A stretch of DNA of 64,000 nucleotides from Brevundimonas sp. Its GTDB lineage: Bacteria > Pseudomonadota > Alphaproteobacteria > Caulobacterales > Caulobacteraceae. The notes below the pieces were generated by a model. The model saw nothing but the letters and a program-made list of their open reading frames with translations. It was not told the origin of the DNA and did not search any database. A program made the translations under genes and the position numbers. Each line of letters opens with the position of its first letter. The first letter of the stretch is position 1. Location: NCBI RefSeq assembly GCF_016742135.1, contig NZ_JACVCG010000004.1, positions 62,001 through 126,000 of the forward strand. Direction: 5' to 3'. Positions 59,703 through 64,000 of the stretch are shown here, piece by piece.

Positions 59703-59786
59703 GGGCGACGGCCTCTTCATGCGGGCATCCGGCAGCCGGGCGTCGGATTGATCGACACGGACGGTCGGTGGCGCTAGCGTCCGGGT

Positions 59787-60935
59787 ATGCCAAGTCTTGC
59801 CGATCTGATCCATCCCGTAACCCTTGATCGCTTTCGTGCCGAGGTCGAGGGCAGGGCACCCTTGCACATCCCGGCCGAGGGAGAGACGGGGGCTGCGCGT
59901 CGCGGTCTGCTGGACTGGGCCACTTTCAACGACCTACTGGCGCAGAGCTCGATCTGGACCCATGCGAGCCTGCAACTGGTGCACAGCGGCAGGCAGCTTC
60001 CGGCCGAGACCTATTGCGCCGAAGTCCAGACCATGTCCGGACCCGTCGTTCGGCCATCCCCGGCCAAAATGCAGGTGATGATGGCAATGGGAGCCACGGT
60101 CGTCGCCAATGATGTGGGGGCGCTGACACCCCCCCTGCGCTCGGTCTGCGACACCCTGCGCACCACCTATGCCGCCTCGGTGGCGGCCAATGTCTATTGC
60201 TCTTTCAAGGGGGTGCAGGGGTTCGGACCCCACTATGACACCCATGATGTCTTCGCCGTGCAGACCGAAGGCGAAAAGCTCTGGCGGCTTTACCGCAACC
60301 GTGAGTCCGATCCTGTCGACTATCCTGGAGAGGGCGAGGAGGTCCGTCGCTATCTGGCCTCGGCCTGTGGACCCGTCATGCGGGAAGTCCGGATGCGGCC
60401 CGGAGACGTCCTCTATATTCCGCGTGGCTGGTACCATGACGCACTCGCCGTCGAGGGGGCCTCGCTCCATGTGACCTTGTCCGTGACTCCGCTCTACGGA
60501 CGTATTCTGTTCCGCCTGCTCGAGTCCGCGGCCATGCAGGATCCGGCATTCCGGGCCTGGCTGCCCCCGGCGACGCGGGACGAAGGCAGGCCACTGGCGG
60601 CACAGCTGGCTGATCTGGGGCAGCGGTTGGCGGCGCTGGCGGCCAGCCCGGCTTTCGTGCAGGAGATCGCCATGACCCAGCAGCGCCTGATGGGGCGATC
60701 ATCCGACTACTGTTTGCCGGAGAGGATATCCCTGACGCGATACAGCCCGACAGGCTTGATGCCGCCTGTCGTTCGTGGCCCGGCCTCGGTTGCCATGGAA
60801 TGGGCCATGACCCAATCGGTATTTGTTCTTGAGGACATGATCGCCCAGTTCGACTTCGTGCCTGAGGCGGACCTGCGTGCGGCGATCGAGGCCGCCGTCC
60901 ACGCCGGTGCGCTCAAGCCGGTCGCCGGGGCATAA
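59787..60935 (+). CDS. JmjC/cupin-4-type 2-oxoglutarate oxygenase (ribosomal oxygenase-like)
   Basis: A 382-residue protein similar to the RoxA/YcfD group, which hydroxylates ribosomal protein residues using Fe(II) and 2-oxoglutarate. Iron ligands fit: His149 and Asp151 in GFGPHYDTHDVF, His217 in VLYIPRGWYHDAL. EGEKLWRLYRNRE follows as in the family, then a winged-helix-like C-terminal part. The target is not known. A bidirectional terminator separates it from katG. Confidence 0.8.
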   Translation: MPSLADLIHPVTLDRFRAEVEGRAPLHIPAEGETGAARRGLLDWATFNDLLAQSSIWTHASLQLVHSGRQLPAETYCAEVQTMSGPVVRPSPAKMQVMMAMGATVVANDVGALTPPLRSVCDTLRTTYAASVAANVYCSFKGVQGFGPHYDTHDVFAVQTEGEKLWRLYRNRESDPVDYPGEGEEVRRYLASACGPVMREVRMRPGDVLYIPRGWYHDALAVEGASLHVTLSVTPLYGRILFRLLESAAMQDPAFRAWLPPATRDEGRPLAAQLADLGQRLAALAASPAFVQEIAMTQQRLMGRSSDYCLPERISLTRYSPTGLMPPVVRGPASVAMEWAMTQSVFVLEDMIAQFDFVPEADLRAAIEAAVHAGALKPVAGA

Positions 60936-60939
60936 GAAA

Positions 60940-60975
60940 ACACCCGGACGCAGGCCTCTGCATCCGGGTGTCTTT
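60940..60975. terminator. bidirectional terminator between the JmjC gene and katG
   Basis: A 14-bp stem (ACACCCGGACGCAG / CTGCATCCGGGTGT, one mismatch) has a GCCT loop. CTTTC follows on the plus strand and TTTTCTTA on the minus strand, serving both convergent genes. Confidence 0.8.
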
Positions 60976-60996
60976 CAGTCGGTTCGGGCCGCCAGA

Positions 60997-63267
<2,271 letters not shown>

Positions 63268-63281
63268 TCAAACCCTCGACA

Positions 63282-63326
63282 ATAGGCTAAGACTATTTTC
63301 TGATGCTGAAGATAGATTGCGTTTAT
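63282..63326 (-). promoter_or_regulatory. candidate OxyR half-sites upstream of katG
   Basis: ATAG-N7-CTAT at 63282-63296 and ATAG-N7-TTAT at 63312-63326. The canonical OxyR tetrad repeats every 22 bases; here the two dyads start 30 bases apart, so the assignment is tentative. Confidence 0.35.
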
Positions 63327-63359
63327 ATACAGGCCTGCGGAAGGAGCGATCCTCGGGCG

Positions 63360-64000
63360 TCAGCGGCGGAAGCCCAGGGTGACCTTGATCTGGTCGACCG
63401 GCGTAAAGCTGGTGAGATCATTCCCGTTTTCATAGGTCAGACCCACACTGTAGGGGCTGTACTTCGAAGGCAGGAAGTTGAGCGAGACACGAGCCATGGC
63501 GGCGTCCGCCTCATCGCCTCCCACAGTCTCGAAGAAGGCGTAGGATCCTGACAGCATCCAGTAGGCTTCGCTGTCGCCGGCGCGGATCCACCACGAGGCC
63601 GAAAGTCGGGCTCCCAGCCGGCTGAACTCGCGGCGGTCCACCAGACCGGCCTTGTCCCCGATCTCGTCGACATCGACATAGTCACCGGTAAACCAGAGAC
63701 TGCAGTTGCCGCCACTCACCGGATTGTATTCACCGTCGCGGCTGAGGGCAGAGGCACAGATATCGCTGCCGGCGAAGGGTTCGAACTCGAACTGGGCGCG
63801 ATAGAGGGCCGAGTTGAAGTCGTCGTCGGTTTCGTACCCCGCGCTCCAGGACAGAAATCCGACCTCGCCTTCAAGTGCAAAGGTCAGGTCATTGACAGGT
63901 TTGGTGCCAGAGCGACGTTGATAGGCGACGGAGGGGCTCACGGGGCCCCAAAGAGGAGCCGAGAATCCGACATAGATATCGACCTCGGTCGTTTCCTCGC
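63360..64000 (-). CDS. outer-membrane beta-barrel protein, C-terminal part (cut by window edge)
   Basis: The frame enters from the right edge (VDIYVGFSAPLWGP) and ends with amphipathic strands: LTFALEGEVGFLSWSAGYET, ARLSASWWIRAGDS, AYWMLSGSYAFFET, YSVGLTYENGND, IKVTLGFRR. Alternating hydrophobic residues and a C-terminal Phe-Arg-Arg end are typical of barrel proteins assembled by BAM. Two cysteines (DICAS, GNCSL) could bridge a loop. It recalls small putative porins of the TorF type, but the family is not certain. Confidence 0.7.
   Translation of the reverse strand, partial: EETTEVDIYVGFSAPLWGPVSPSVAYQRRSGTKPVNDLTFALEGEVGFLSWSAGYETDDDFNSALYRAQFEFEPFAGSDICASALSRDGEYNPVSGGNCSLWFTGDYVDVDEIGDKAGLVDRREFSRLGARLSASWWIRAGDSEAYWMLSGSYAFFETVGGDEADAAMARVSLNFLPSKYSPYSVGLTYENGNDLTSFTPVDQIKVTLGFRR

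Overview
The window is a GC-rich (about two-thirds G+C) chromosome segment of an alphaproteobacterium in the Caulobacterales, most likely a Brevundimonas-like organism. The evidence is a canonical CtrA with GANTC and TTAA promoter signals, a DivJ-type kinase, a MucR/Ros regulator, DUF2336, DUF6456 and DUF1491 genes, and a Caulobacter-type gene transfer agent (GTA). No tRNA, rRNA, CRISPR array, integrase or classical insertion sequence was found.

Region 1 (1-23.2 kb) is core chromosome rich in cell-cycle and motility genes. A DivJ-like kinase lies beside sufE. A DnaA-domain-IV-like HTH gene overlaps a DUF6456 gene, and the pair is divergent from ctrA. A GH3 beta-glucosidase, with a LacI-type operator at its start, converges on a GH10 xylanase; the xylanase overlaps fliJ, downstream of fliI, which has a TTAA-N7-TTAA CtrA box upstream. 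Next come a higBA toxin-antitoxin pair with twin operators, cysK, mucR bracketed by two DUF2336 genes, an NMT1-type solute-binding lipoprotein, the ABC-F protein Uup, a DUF559 endonuclease-like gene bracketed by inverted repeats, and a YcgN-type cysteine-cluster gene.

Region 2 (23.3-40.2 kb) is a nearly complete GTA head-tail cluster in the order known from RcGTA: gp1, TerL, portal, gp3.5, protease, capsid, gp6-gp10, tail chaperone, tape measure, and gp12-gp15. Two head-spike genes sit between TerL and portal. Protease and capsid are separated by about 2.45 kb of non-GTA DNA, part of it clearly lower in G+C, with a DUF4760 protein, a second membrane protein and an oppositely oriented exported SnoaL-like protein.

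Region 3 (40.3-64 kb) is housekeeping: a J-domain chaperone, serC, purA, a receiver protein with Glu at the phospho-acceptor position, rpoH with a clear sigma-70-type promoter, rluD, a carbon-metabolism block (fba, pgk, gap, tkt) with purT, zapA, a 6S RNA, 5-formyl-THF cyclo-ligase, a YmdB-like phosphodiesterase, a JmjC-type oxygenase, katG and the end of an outer-membrane barrel gene.

The most unusual theme is a dispersed palindromic repeat (family A, ten copies of about 39-63 bp). Copies occur in intergenic regions, often as outward-facing pairs whose GGGGAGGA ends lie at Shine-Dalgarno distance from start codons. One pair brackets the DUF559 gene. Two copies lie in frame in the GTA protease and capsid genes and encode the same 16-residue peptide. 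A second repeat (family B) is in frame in uup and also lies in the GTA capsid-gp6 gap.
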